From the NCBI GenBank assembly GCA_910578365.1, contig CAJTRC010000004.1, forward strand, positions 1 through 60,660: a stretch of 60,660 nt of DNA. Direction: 5' to 3'. Each line of letters opens with the position of its first letter. Position 1 is the stretch's first letter. The position numbers and the translations under genes were made by a program. Of this stretch, positions 1 through 7,802 are shown one piece after another. The notes beneath the pieces were generated by a model. The model had not been told where the DNA came from and ran no database searches. It saw only the letters and a list, made by a program, of their open reading frames with translations. Source of the DNA: an uncultured Muribaculaceae bacterium. Its GTDB lineage: Bacteria; Bacteroidota; Bacteroidia; Bacteroidales; Muribaculaceae.

Positions 1-65
1 AATCATGATACAGTATTTATTGTTTAGTACCTCTAAATTACTAAATATCAGTAATATTACCAAGA

Positions 66-104
66 GAATCGGCAACTTTTTTAAGCTGCCGATTCAACTT
101 TTTT
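66..104 (+). terminator. Intrinsic terminator at window start
   Basis: A 9-bp stem (GAATCGGCA at 66-74 with TGCCGATTC at 87-95) closes a 12-base loop and is followed by a T run at about 99-104. It probably ends a plus-strand transcript that enters from outside the window. Confidence 0.65.
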
Positions 105-180
105 ATGGTGTTCCTTATCCCGAACTCGCGTTAATAAGTGGAGAACATTCGGAGGAACTACGAGTTGTGCAAAAGTAACC

Positions 181-687
181 TTGCGTAATGGATATGCTAA
201 TTTCCCATTCACATCTGCAAAAGATTATATTTCAGGTATTCCTATTCAAGGGTATGGTTCGGAACTTCTTAAGGTTGAACTGAGTGCGAAACCGAATGCT
301 GCACCTCGGTGCGTTGATATTGTTCAGCGGAGTGGTTATACCATAGATGTACATAAATTGGATGTGTGCGGTGGAACACGTTTGTATGCATCTGCTAATT
401 ATGCAGATACTTCCGGAATTATTCAACTGTCGCAGTACAATATAGTCAATAAGGAAAGTATGATTGGAGGCGAGTGTGTAAAAGTTGAATTAGATAGAAG
501 TGCTGAAGAAACTGTTGGGATTGTTATTACGGATTTGATAACAGGAGAAAGAGTGGCACAAGGTCTTGTTGATGTAGGATGTGATTGTACTACCATTAGT
601 GCTGCCGACATAGTTCCAGGATTGTATTCAGTTGATATACGTGTTTCCGATTATGTTGTAGATAGTGCTAAAGTTGCTATAAAATAA
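181..687 (+). pseudogene. Start-less remnant of a secreted protein with a T9SS-like C-terminal domain
   Basis: The frame is open from about base 85 but has no ATG near its 5' end. The first usable codon is TTG at 181, giving 168 residues, and no signal peptide is visible. The last 60 or so residues resemble a T9SS-type sorting tail: a strand pattern containing TDLITGERVAQ, then VPGLYSVDIRVSDY and a basic end. The sequence is more AT-rich than the genes from 714 onward. The simplest reading is a 5'-truncated gene whose signal peptide and main domain were lost. A short intact gene using TTG is the alternative. I do not recognise a specific family. Confidence 0.45.
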
Positions 688-713
688 ATGTCTAATATTT
701 GAATGTTAAGTAT

Positions 714-1568
714 ATGAAAACACTTGTGACTATTACCTCAATGCTGGCAGCTCTGTCGATGCAGGCGCAGACGCTGTATGTGCTCGGGTGCGGCGAAGGG
801 CTGAGTTACTTCGAGGACAAGGCATTGGAAGTGGAGCTTGTAGATGGAAAATACAGCTTCGACGTAAAGAATCTAAGCGACCTGTATGTGTCGTTCAATC
901 GTTGGACCGAGGAAGACAAGATGGCTTTTAGACTCGAATCTTATGTGTTCCAATTCGGCTATTCCGACCTTGGCAGGAAGGTATCCTCTATCCGACGCAC
1001 GTTCGCAGACACGGAGTTATTCACCAAACTACCGTTCGAGGGTGATTATCATGTGAAAATAGCTTCAAAAGCCCGGAGCGCTACTTTCTATGCCCGTATC
1101 CCTCAGACCACGTACAGCACCACCCTTTACTATGTAGGGCCCGGCAGTGACGGCAGCGGCAATGTCGCCAGGCAGCTGCAGCGGGTATCGGATACCGAAT
1201 TTCAGCTCGACTGCAGCGGCGAGAATCGTATTCCGGCGATGGCACTTTTTAGTATTGTAGGCAACGGCTGGCACGACGGCTATGGCTGCGGTGTGCTCGA
1301 TGGCTCGGACTGTGTAAAGCTATGGCAGTTTGGAAAGCATACCATGCTGGAGAACGACTTCGATGGCATAATAACCGTGAAACTTAATCGCGGTTTGCTG
1401 CAGCCGGCCGAGGTGGCCATGACAGCTTCGACGGGAATAAGCGATATAGAGGCCGCCCCGAACACTGCAGTGAAGTATTACAATCTGCAGGGCATAGAGG
1501 TGAAATCACCCCGCAATGGTATATATGTTGAACAGAGCGCCGGCGGTAGCCGTCTGGTGAAAAAATAA
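714..1568 (+). CDS. Secreted protein with T9SS-like tail, tandem paralog 1
   Basis: This 284-residue protein has unknown function. The ATG at 714 is chosen over the upstream TTG at 699 because it begins a typical signal peptide (MKTLVTITSMLAALSMQAQ, cleaved after AQA/MQA). The mature part is related to the next gene: both begin TLYV, share a YVGP segment, an SDTEF/SETEF-x-LDCS segment and a TMLE/TMLD block near the end. Unlike the neighbour it carries an extra C-terminal module with KYYNLQGIEV and NGIYVEQ, a pattern common at the end of secreted Bacteroidales proteins and similar to T9SS sorting domains. It lies 8 bases before the next gene, so the pair is probably cotranscribed. Confidence 0.8.
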   Translation: MKTLVTITSMLAALSMQAQTLYVLGCGEGLSYFEDKALEVELVDGKYSFDVKNLSDLYVSFNRWTEEDKMAFRLESYVFQFGYSDLGRKVSSIRRTFADTELFTKLPFEGDYHVKIASKARSATFYARIPQTTYSTTLYYVGPGSDGSGNVARQLQRVSDTEFQLDCSGENRIPAMALFSIVGNGWHDGYGCGVLDGSDCVKLWQFGKHTMLENDFDGIITVKLNRGLLQPAEVAMTASTGISDIEAAPNTAVKYYNLQGIEVKSPRNGIYVEQSAGGSRLVKK

Positions 1569-1576
1569 GCAGTACT

Positions 1577-2290
1577 ATGAAAAAGATATTGAGCCTTATA
1601 TTATTCATCGCACTTGGCTGTGCGGTGAATGCCCGTACGCTGTATGTGGAATACACCACCACCGACGGTACTATAAACAGCGTGGAAGTGACCGATGCCG
1701 ACGGCAAGTTTGTACTCGACCTCGATGATTTGAAAAAAATTGAATTCAGCCTGTCGGATAATCCGGACTTGATTGACGAGCAGCTTTATTTCGAGCTTGA
1801 TCCCTCAAAGATAAGCCGGAAAGTGGCACCAAAGCGCCAGAGTTATTTCGAAAATCCTGGTTCTACAGCATTGCCGGTGTACGGCAGCTATCATATCGAG
1901 ATTGCCGCCGACCTGTCGTACGGCATATTTATGACCCGGATGACTGATGAGTTGTTCGACGGCATCCCCTGCTATGTAGGACCTCAGGCAGACGGTAAGA
2001 AAAAGGTAGAGAATGAATTCGTGCGGCTGTCAGAAACAGAGTTCGAACTCGACTGCAGCGACCACAAGGCTATTCCGGCTTTCAAGGAATTCACTATCCA
2101 CCTCTTTGAAAGGCGTGGCGATGGTGCGAGTTATTACGATTATGGTACAGCCCGGCTGACCACGGTGAGCGATGACTCGTATTGGGAAAACGGCAAAAAT
2201 ACAATGCTCGACGAACCGTTCGAGGGCAAAATACGCCTGACACGCATACCGGGCAGTCCGGAAGTAGTCAGAATTGTAATGCAGCCGTAA
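1577..2290 (+). CDS. Secreted protein without sorting tail, tandem paralog 2
   Basis: This 237-residue protein has a signal peptide (MKKILSLILFIALGCAVNA) followed directly by RTLYVEY. It aligns along its length with the preceding gene: CYVGPQADG matches YYVGPGSDG, LSETEFELDCS matches VSDTEFQLDCS, and NTMLDEPFEGKIRL matches HTMLENDFDGIITV. It stops at the point where the neighbour continues into its YYNLQG-type tail, so the two share the body but not the sorting-like module. Function is unknown. The protein probably stays in the periplasm or is delivered differently from paralog 1, which is inference. Confidence 0.78.
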   Translation: MKKILSLILFIALGCAVNARTLYVEYTTTDGTINSVEVTDADGKFVLDLDDLKKIEFSLSDNPDLIDEQLYFELDPSKISRKVAPKRQSYFENPGSTALPVYGSYHIEIAADLSYGIFMTRMTDELFDGIPCYVGPQADGKKKVENEFVRLSETEFELDCSDHKAIPAFKEFTIHLFERRGDGASYYDYGTARLTTVSDDSYWENGKNTMLDEPFEGKIRLTRIPGSPEVVRIVMQP

Positions 2291-2321
2291 AATCAAAACT
2301 CTGTGTGAGGGTATTCCGGTT

Positions 2322-2353
2322 CCGCTGCCTGTATCTGGATCTACAGGCAGCGG
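2322..2353. terminator. Bidirectional terminator containing a stop codon
   Basis: A perfect 12-bp stem (CCGCTGCCTGTA at 2322-2333 with TACAGGCAGCGG at 2342-2353) and an 8-base loop lie between two convergent genes. The stop codon of the minus-strand gene at 2341-2343 falls in the loop and the base of the stem. Confidence 0.7.
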
Positions 2354-3300
2354 ACGTTGTATTTATTGATAAGCATCACCGGACGATAGCTTTCCTTGGC
2401 GTAACGCAGGCCCGGGTCGCCCATGTCTTCCTCGCGGTTGATATATCGTATCTGCGGATGCCGGTGGAGCATTTCGGCTGCGAACAGGCGGTTGATTGTT
2501 TCGCCGGCTCCGGGAATTGTGTGGTTCATTTTTTCGATGTGTACATAAAGCGTGTCGCCGATAATCTCGCCTACGGTAAAGGCCGCAATCTCGCCGCTCT
2601 GGCTGCGCAGTACGGCACCCTCGAACGGATAGCTGCTGTAGTGCCGGAGCACTCGCATACATTCGTGCTGCTCATAAAGAGCCATCGAGGTGTCGAGTTT
2701 GTCGGGCATAGGCCGGCCTGCGAAGAACAGAATCAGTTCAGGCAGCAGGTCGGGAGTAATCGGCTCGAACTCGTAGTCCGGGTTGTCGGCCATGAAGCGG
2801 TTTACGTGGTTTCGCTTTTTAGAGAGTGCTTTGCCGGAAAGTGACGCCAGCGCCACTGCTTCGTACAGGTAGTCACTCCAGCCGTCGAGCTGTTCGACGG
2901 TACCTCCGGTAATGGCAGCCACGGCATCGACGCGGTCTTCCGGAATTGCTGAGAAAACCAAAGGAATCTCCATAGAGTCGCAATATTGTCGCATCAGGCT
3001 AACCGACTCCTGCAGCGGCATCTTGCCTATCGGGAGCGAGAATGCTACTTCGCCGGGCCTGTTTTCAGAGAAACCTTTAATGAACAGAGTATCGTCGGAC
3101 ACACAATATTGGTAGCCGAAACAGTCAATCCACATGTAGATACCGCCTGCGGTGTAGTCGCAGGTTCGGGTCGAGGAGTGTTGCAGCAGCTGGTTTATGA
3201 GCGGCATGTCGGCCAGAGTGATGGATTTGAAAGAAAGGGTGGGGCGTTCTTTTACCGTCGCCTGATATTGCCGTTGGCAGTAATAATTATTGTTTTCCAT
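2341..3300 (-). CDS. DUF2156-type GNAT acyltransferase-like protein
   Basis: The 319-residue protein resembles the DUF2156 family, which shares the double acyltransferase fold of the C-terminal domain of phosphatidylglycerol lysyltransferases. Family-like segments are ITLADMPLINQLL near the start, GGIYMWIDCFGYQY, LSKKRNHVNRFMADNP in the middle (the basic KKRNH element typical of the family) and INREEDMGDPGLRYAKESY near the end. The start at 3300 (MENNNYYC) is preferred to 3339, which would add 13 hydrophobic residues that look like untranslated sequence. There is no signal peptide or membrane segment. It diverges from rsh. The substrate cannot be told from sequence. Confidence 0.75.
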   Translation of the reverse strand: MENNNYYCQRQYQATVKERPTLSFKSITLADMPLINQLLQHSSTRTCDYTAGGIYMWIDCFGYQYCVSDDTLFIKGFSENRPGEVAFSLPIGKMPLQESVSLMRQYCDSMEIPLVFSAIPEDRVDAVAAITGGTVEQLDGWSDYLYEAVALASLSGKALSKKRNHVNRFMADNPDYEFEPITPDLLPELILFFAGRPMPDKLDTSMALYEQHECMRVLRHYSSYPFEGAVLRSQSGEIAAFTVGEIIGDTLYVHIEKMNHTIPGAGETINRLFAAEMLHRHPQIRYINREEDMGDPGLRYAKESYRPVMLINKYNVRCL

Positions 3301-3399
3301 AACAGGGAGAATCAGCATCAATAGTTGATATTCCAACATCCGGGCCGCTTATTTGGTTTAAAATTAGACATACATGTGAAAACATTCAGAAAAAATCAC

Positions 3400-3407
3400 T
3401 AACTTTG
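3400..3407 (+). promoter_or_regulatory. Bacteroidota -7 element directly before rsh
   Basis: TAACTTTG matches TAnnTTTG. It ends only 6 bases before the ATG at 3414, so the transcript should begin at or next to the start codon. No good TTTG at -33 is visible. The spacing also argues that rsh starts at 3414 and not at the TTG at 3405, which lies inside the element. Confidence 0.65.
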
Positions 3408-3413
3408 CGAATT

Positions 3414-5687
3414 ATGGACAGCACTCGCAATATCGACCCCCAAGCGGAGAATAAAATGATTGACGATGCCTTTCAGGAGGTAATCGACGGCTATCTGCGC
3501 TCGAACCACCGTAAAAAGGTGGAGATAATATATCGCGCCTATCAGTTTGCAAAAGAGGCTCATAAGGGTGTAAGAAGGCGTTCGGGCGAGCCATACATAC
3601 TTCATCCGATAGCCGTGGCCAAGATAGCCTCGCAGGAGATCGGACTTGGCTCGACGTCGATTTGTGCTTCGCTGCTTCATGATGTGGTGGAAGATACCGA
3701 CTACACGGTAGAGGATATCGAGCGCCATTTCGGGCCTAAGATAGCACAGCTGGTGGAGGGCCTCACCAAAATTTCGGGCGGTATTTTCGGCGACAGAGCA
3801 TCGGCTCAGGCTGAGAATTTCCGCAAGCTGTTGCTGACCATGAGCGAGGATATACGCGTGGTGCTGATAAAAATGGCCGACCGACTGCACAATATGCGCA
3901 CACTCGGCTCCATGGCTCCCAACAAACAGTACAAGATTGCCGGCGAAACACTGTACATATACGCTCCGCTGGCACATCGTCTGGGCCTGTTCGAAATCAA
4001 GACCGAACTCGAAGACCTCAGTTTCAAGTACGAGCATCCTGCGGCTTACCAGCGCATATCCGAGCAGATACAGCAGAGCGAGGCCAGGCGTTCGGCTGTG
4101 TACTCCGACTTCTCGCTGCCCATAAAACAGAAACTCGACGAATTAGGTCTGAAGTACGAGGCAAAGGCCAGGCTCAAATCGGTGTATTCCATATGGAAGA
4201 AGATGGAAACCAAGCATGTACCTTTCGAGGAGGTGTACGACCTCTATGCCATGCGAATTGTGTTTGAGTGTGACGACCCCGCCAAGGAAAAGACTCTCTG
4301 CTGGAATATTTATTCGGCCATAACAGACCTTTACCGCCTGCACCCCGACCGTACGCGCGACTGGATTTCGGCTCCCAAGGCTAACGGCTACCAGGCCCTG
4401 CACCTTACTGTGATGGGCCCCGACGGCAACTGGATAGAAGTGCAGATACGCTCGCGACGCATGGACGAGATTGCCGAAAAAGGCTTTGCCGCACACTGGA
4501 GATACAAAATTGGCGAGGGCGACGAGGAGTCGGAACTCAACGCATGGCTGCGTACTATCAAGGATATTCTCGACAATCCCGAGCCAAGCGCCATTGATTT
4601 TCTCGATACCCTTAAACTCAATCTGTTTGCCTCTGAAATAGTGGTGTTCACCCCTAAGGGCGAACTGCTGACACTGCCCTCCGGTGCCACAGTCCTCGAT
4701 GTGGCTTTTGCCCTGCACACCGAACTGGGCCTGCACTGTATAGCAGGCAAGGTCAACCACAAGCTGGTGCCTCTGAGCCACCGACTAAGCAGCGGCGACC
4801 AGGTGGAAGTGCTCGACTCCAAATCGCAGGTGCCACAGCCCGAGTGGGAGAGTTTTGTGGTTACGGCCAAGGCCAAGACCCGCCTAAAGGCCGGCCTGCG
4901 CAAGATGCGTCAGCCGCTGATAAACAAGGGCAAGGAAATGCTGGCCGCATGGCTGGCCGAAAAAGGCCTGCCCGACACCAACGCCGTGATTACCAAGCTG
5001 CAAGGTACATTCCATGTGGGCAACCGCGACGACCTGTGTTATCAGCTCGGCGCCGAAGAGATAGTGCTGGGTGACTTTCTGGTGGGCACACTGCGCAAGG
5101 CAGTGGCCGCCGAGAACGAGCATCGCAGCAGCGGCCTGCTGTCGCGGGTACTCAGTCTGGGACGTTTTGTCACCGGCCGCCAGAACCAGGGGCCACAGGC
5201 CGACACCGCCGAACAGAAACCCAAAATCAATCCCAAGGAAGTGTATGTGCTGCGCACCGACCCCGACACCGGCAAACCCAACTACCGGATTGACGATTGC
5301 TGCAACCCTTTGCCCGGCGACGACGTTATGGGTTATATCAACGACGACGGCGGACTTACAGTCCACGCCCTCACATGTCCGCGGGCCCAGGTGCTCAAAG
5401 CCGGCTACGGCCCACGCATAGTGGCTACCCGCTGGGACACTGTGGGAGTGCGTTTCCCGGCCCGTGTACACATCGAAGGTGTCGACCGCTTTGGTATTCT
5501 GCAGGAACTTATTCTGCTTATATCCAGTTATATGGGCATCGACATCCGCAAGCTCAACATAGAGTCGCACAACGAGGTGTTCGAATGTGAGTTCTGGGTA
5601 CGGGTGGCCGATGCCTCGATTGTCGACAACCTTGTTGATAAAATTTCGTCTGTAAAAGGAGTTACCAACGCAGCCCGAATAAAATAA
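3414..5687 (+). CDS. rsh: Bifunctional (p)ppGpp synthetase/hydrolase, RelA/SpoT family
   Basis: The 757-residue protein controls the stringent response by making and degrading (p)ppGpp. Domains in order: an HD hydrolase with an intact LLHDVVEDTDY metal motif near residues 87-97, which predicts working hydrolase activity; a synthetase with LKSVYSIWKKM, DLYAMRIVF and GYQALHLTV; a TGS domain (VVFTPKGELLTLPSG, about residues 403-417); and a C-terminal ACT domain (VDRFGILQELILL to the end). Length is normal for the family. The start follows from the promoter at 3400-3407 and a weak alternative TTG. The next gene begins 2 bases after the stop, so rsh heads a tight six-gene operon. Two long RSH proteins are common in Bacteroidota, so I do not choose between relA and spoT. 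Confidence 0.95.
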   Translation: MDSTRNIDPQAENKMIDDAFQEVIDGYLRSNHRKKVEIIYRAYQFAKEAHKGVRRRSGEPYILHPIAVAKIASQEIGLGSTSICASLLHDVVEDTDYTVEDIERHFGPKIAQLVEGLTKISGGIFGDRASAQAENFRKLLLTMSEDIRVVLIKMADRLHNMRTLGSMAPNKQYKIAGETLYIYAPLAHRLGLFEIKTELEDLSFKYEHPAAYQRISEQIQQSEARRSAVYSDFSLPIKQKLDELGLKYEAKARLKSVYSIWKKMETKHVPFEEVYDLYAMRIVFECDDPAKEKTLCWNIYSAITDLYRLHPDRTRDWISAPKANGYQALHLTVMGPDGNWIEVQIRSRRMDEIAEKGFAAHWRYKIGEGDEESELNAWLRTIKDILDNPEPSAIDFLDTLKLNLFASEIVVFTPKGELLTLPSGATVLDVAFALHTELGLHCIAGKVNHKLVPLSHRLSSGDQVEVLDSKSQVPQPEWESFVVTAKAKTRLKAGLRKMRQPLINKGKEMLAAWLAEKGLPDTNAVITKLQGTFHVGNRDDLCYQLGAEEIVLGDFLVGTLRKAVAAENEHRSSGLLSRVLSLGRFVTGRQNQGPQADTAEQKPKINPKEVYVLRTDPDTGKPNYRIDDCCNPLPGDDVMGYINDDGGLTVHALTCPRAQVLKAGYGPRIVATRWDTVGVRFPARVHIEGVDRFGILQELILLISSYMGIDIRKLNIESHNEVFECEFWVRVADASIVDNLVDKISSVKGVTNAARIK

Positions 5688-5689
5688 CA

Positions 5690-7774
5690 ATGTATAAGAC
5701 CAAGCTAATAACAGGTATACTGATGACTCTGGCGGCAGCCATGGTGATAGTGTATTTCTACCCGCATACCGAGGCCGACAGCCTCAACTACGAGCAGGGC
5801 AGACCATGGAACTACGCCAAGCTGATTGCGCCTTTCGACATAGAAATCTATCCCGATTCTCTGACATCACGCCGCTTGCGCGACTCGCTCGATGCCCATT
5901 ACCAGCCGGTGTTCAGCATCAACACATCGGTGGCCGACTCGCTGGTGGCCGCCCTGCCTGCCGGGCACGAACGCACCCGAAGCCTTATTGCCGCCAAACT
6001 CAGGGCTTTCTACCGCCGCGGAGTGGTCGATAACAATATCCGGCAGGATATAACTTCGGGCAAGCTGCGCAAAATCAGAGTGCCCGACGACCGCGAAAAC
6101 AACGTGCTCAACACCATGAACACTGAGGCACTGCTCTCGCCGGTGGAAATTTACCGCGATCTCGACGCTACCATCACCGACAGCGCCGGCCGTCACTACC
6201 TGTCGATGGCCCGAATGGAAACCTTGCTTGTGCCCAATGTGACTCTGAACCAGGAAGAAAATAAAAAGGTGTACAACTCCTTTTTAGCTCAGCTCGAGGG
6301 TGCCCGCGGTGTGATACAGCAGGGTCAGACCATAATCGACAAGGGTATGATTATAACTCCTCAGGATTATGTGAACCTGCAGACTTACGAAAGCAAGCTG
6401 GCCACCTATCATACCAAGCAAACTCGTCATGAGTATATGGTGTGGATAGGGCAGTTTATGTATGTGACCATACTGCTGGCCACATTGCTGCTGTATATAT
6501 ACAACTACTGTCCGGCAATGATGCGTACCCGCCGCAGCATACTCTTCCTGCTGCTGAGCATAACGGTGCCATTTCTGCTCTGTGTCGGACTCGACTCGGG
6601 AATTGTAGGCGGTATCTATCTTGTGCCTATGGCTATAGTACCAATCTTGGTGCTGGTGTTTTTTGACACCCGCACGGCCATATACGTGTCGCTGGTGCTG
6701 ACATTGATAGCCGCAGGCATAACATCATACCCTCTCGAATTCATATTCCTGCAGTTCTGCGCCACCATCGGTGCCGTAAACTCGCTGCGCGAGCTGCGCA
6801 ACCGCGCTCAGCTACTGCGCACAGCGCTGGCCGTAGGCGCTTGCTACATAGTGTCGTATATCGCACTCGAACTGCTTATGAACGGCAGTTTCAGCGGATT
6901 CTCGTGGCGTACCGTGGGCTTCTTGGCCATTAACTCGGCTCTGACATCGGTTACATATGTGATGATGTTTCTGGTGGAGCGAGTATTCGGATTCGTGTCG
7001 GTGGTGACCCTTGTAGAACTGGCCGACATCAACAACCCGCTGCTGAAAAAACTCAGCGACGATTGCCCCGGCACATTCAACCATTCGATGGCCGTGAGCA
7101 ATCTGGCCTCCGATGCCGCCCAATACATAGGCGCCAACGTACAGCTGGTGCGTGCCGGCGCGCTGTACCACGACATTGGCAAGATGCGCAATCCGGCTTT
7201 CTTTACCGAGAACCAGCACGGCGTGAACCCCCACGACGCGCTGTCGCCCGAACAGAGCGCACGAATAATCATAGCCCATGTGACCGACGGAGTAAAGCTG
7301 GCTGACAAAAACGGTCTGCCGGGCGTGATAAAGGATTTTGTGCGCGAGCATCATGGCCGCGGAATCGCCAAATACTTCTATTATACCGAGTGCAACCGCC
7401 ATCCCGACGTGAAAGTCGATCCGGCGCCATATACCTATCCGGGGCCGAATCCGCGTTCCAAGGAAACATCGGTGCTGATGATGGCCGATGCCGTGGAAGC
7501 TGCAAGCCGCTCGCTAAAGGAGCATACACCCGAGGCACTCAAAGAGCTGGTAAACAAAATTATCGATGGTCAGATTGCCGACGGTCTGCACAGCGAGTCG
7601 ACCCTCGAATTCAAGGATGTAGCGCCCATAAAGCAGGCATTCGTCAAGCGTCTGCAGACCATATACCACTCGCGCATATCCTATCCGAAGGCACCGGCCA
7701 ATGCCCCCGATGGCCCGGCGGCAGCCGATACTCAGGCAAGTGCCGACGGTTCCGGGGCCTCATCGGCACAATAA
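5690..7774 (+). CDS. 7TM-HD (PgpH-type) cyclic dinucleotide phosphodiesterase
   Basis: The 694-residue membrane protein has the PgpH architecture. There is one N-terminal transmembrane segment (about residues 5-25), an extracytoplasmic domain of about 220 residues, a cluster of about seven membrane helices (roughly 255-460), and a cytoplasmic HD domain with the HDIG motif (LYHDIGKM, His494-Asp495) and a downstream EHHGRG element. Known members degrade c-di-AMP to pApA, and that activity is inferred here from family membership. The tail is an Ala/Ser/Pro-rich, probably disordered extension. It starts 2 bases after rsh, which places two nucleotide second-messenger enzymes in one transcript. Confidence 0.88.
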   Translation: MYKTKLITGILMTLAAAMVIVYFYPHTEADSLNYEQGRPWNYAKLIAPFDIEIYPDSLTSRRLRDSLDAHYQPVFSINTSVADSLVAALPAGHERTRSLIAAKLRAFYRRGVVDNNIRQDITSGKLRKIRVPDDRENNVLNTMNTEALLSPVEIYRDLDATITDSAGRHYLSMARMETLLVPNVTLNQEENKKVYNSFLAQLEGARGVIQQGQTIIDKGMIITPQDYVNLQTYESKLATYHTKQTRHEYMVWIGQFMYVTILLATLLLYIYNYCPAMMRTRRSILFLLLSITVPFLLCVGLDSGIVGGIYLVPMAIVPILVLVFFDTRTAIYVSLVLTLIAAGITSYPLEFIFLQFCATIGAVNSLRELRNRAQLLRTALAVGACYIVSYIALELLMNGSFSGFSWRTVGFLAINSALTSVTYVMMFLVERVFGFVSVVTLVELADINNPLLKKLSDDCPGTFNHSMAVSNLASDAAQYIGANVQLVRAGALYHDIGKMRNPAFFTENQHGVNPHDALSPEQSARIIIAHVTDGVKLADKNGLPGVIKDFVREHHGRGIAKYFYYTECNRHPDVKVDPAPYTYPGPNPRSKETSVLMMADAVEAASRSLKEHTPEALKELVNKIIDGQIADGLHSESTLEFKDVAPIKQAFVKRLQTIYHSRISYPKAPANAPDGPAAADTQASADGSGASSAQ

Positions 7775-7802
7775 ACAGGGGCTACGCTCCGTTATTTCTC
7801 TG

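Noticed and set aside
7701..7802. Upstream start for porW
   Set aside because: It would overlap the phosphodiesterase gene and bury the lipoprotein signal peptide.
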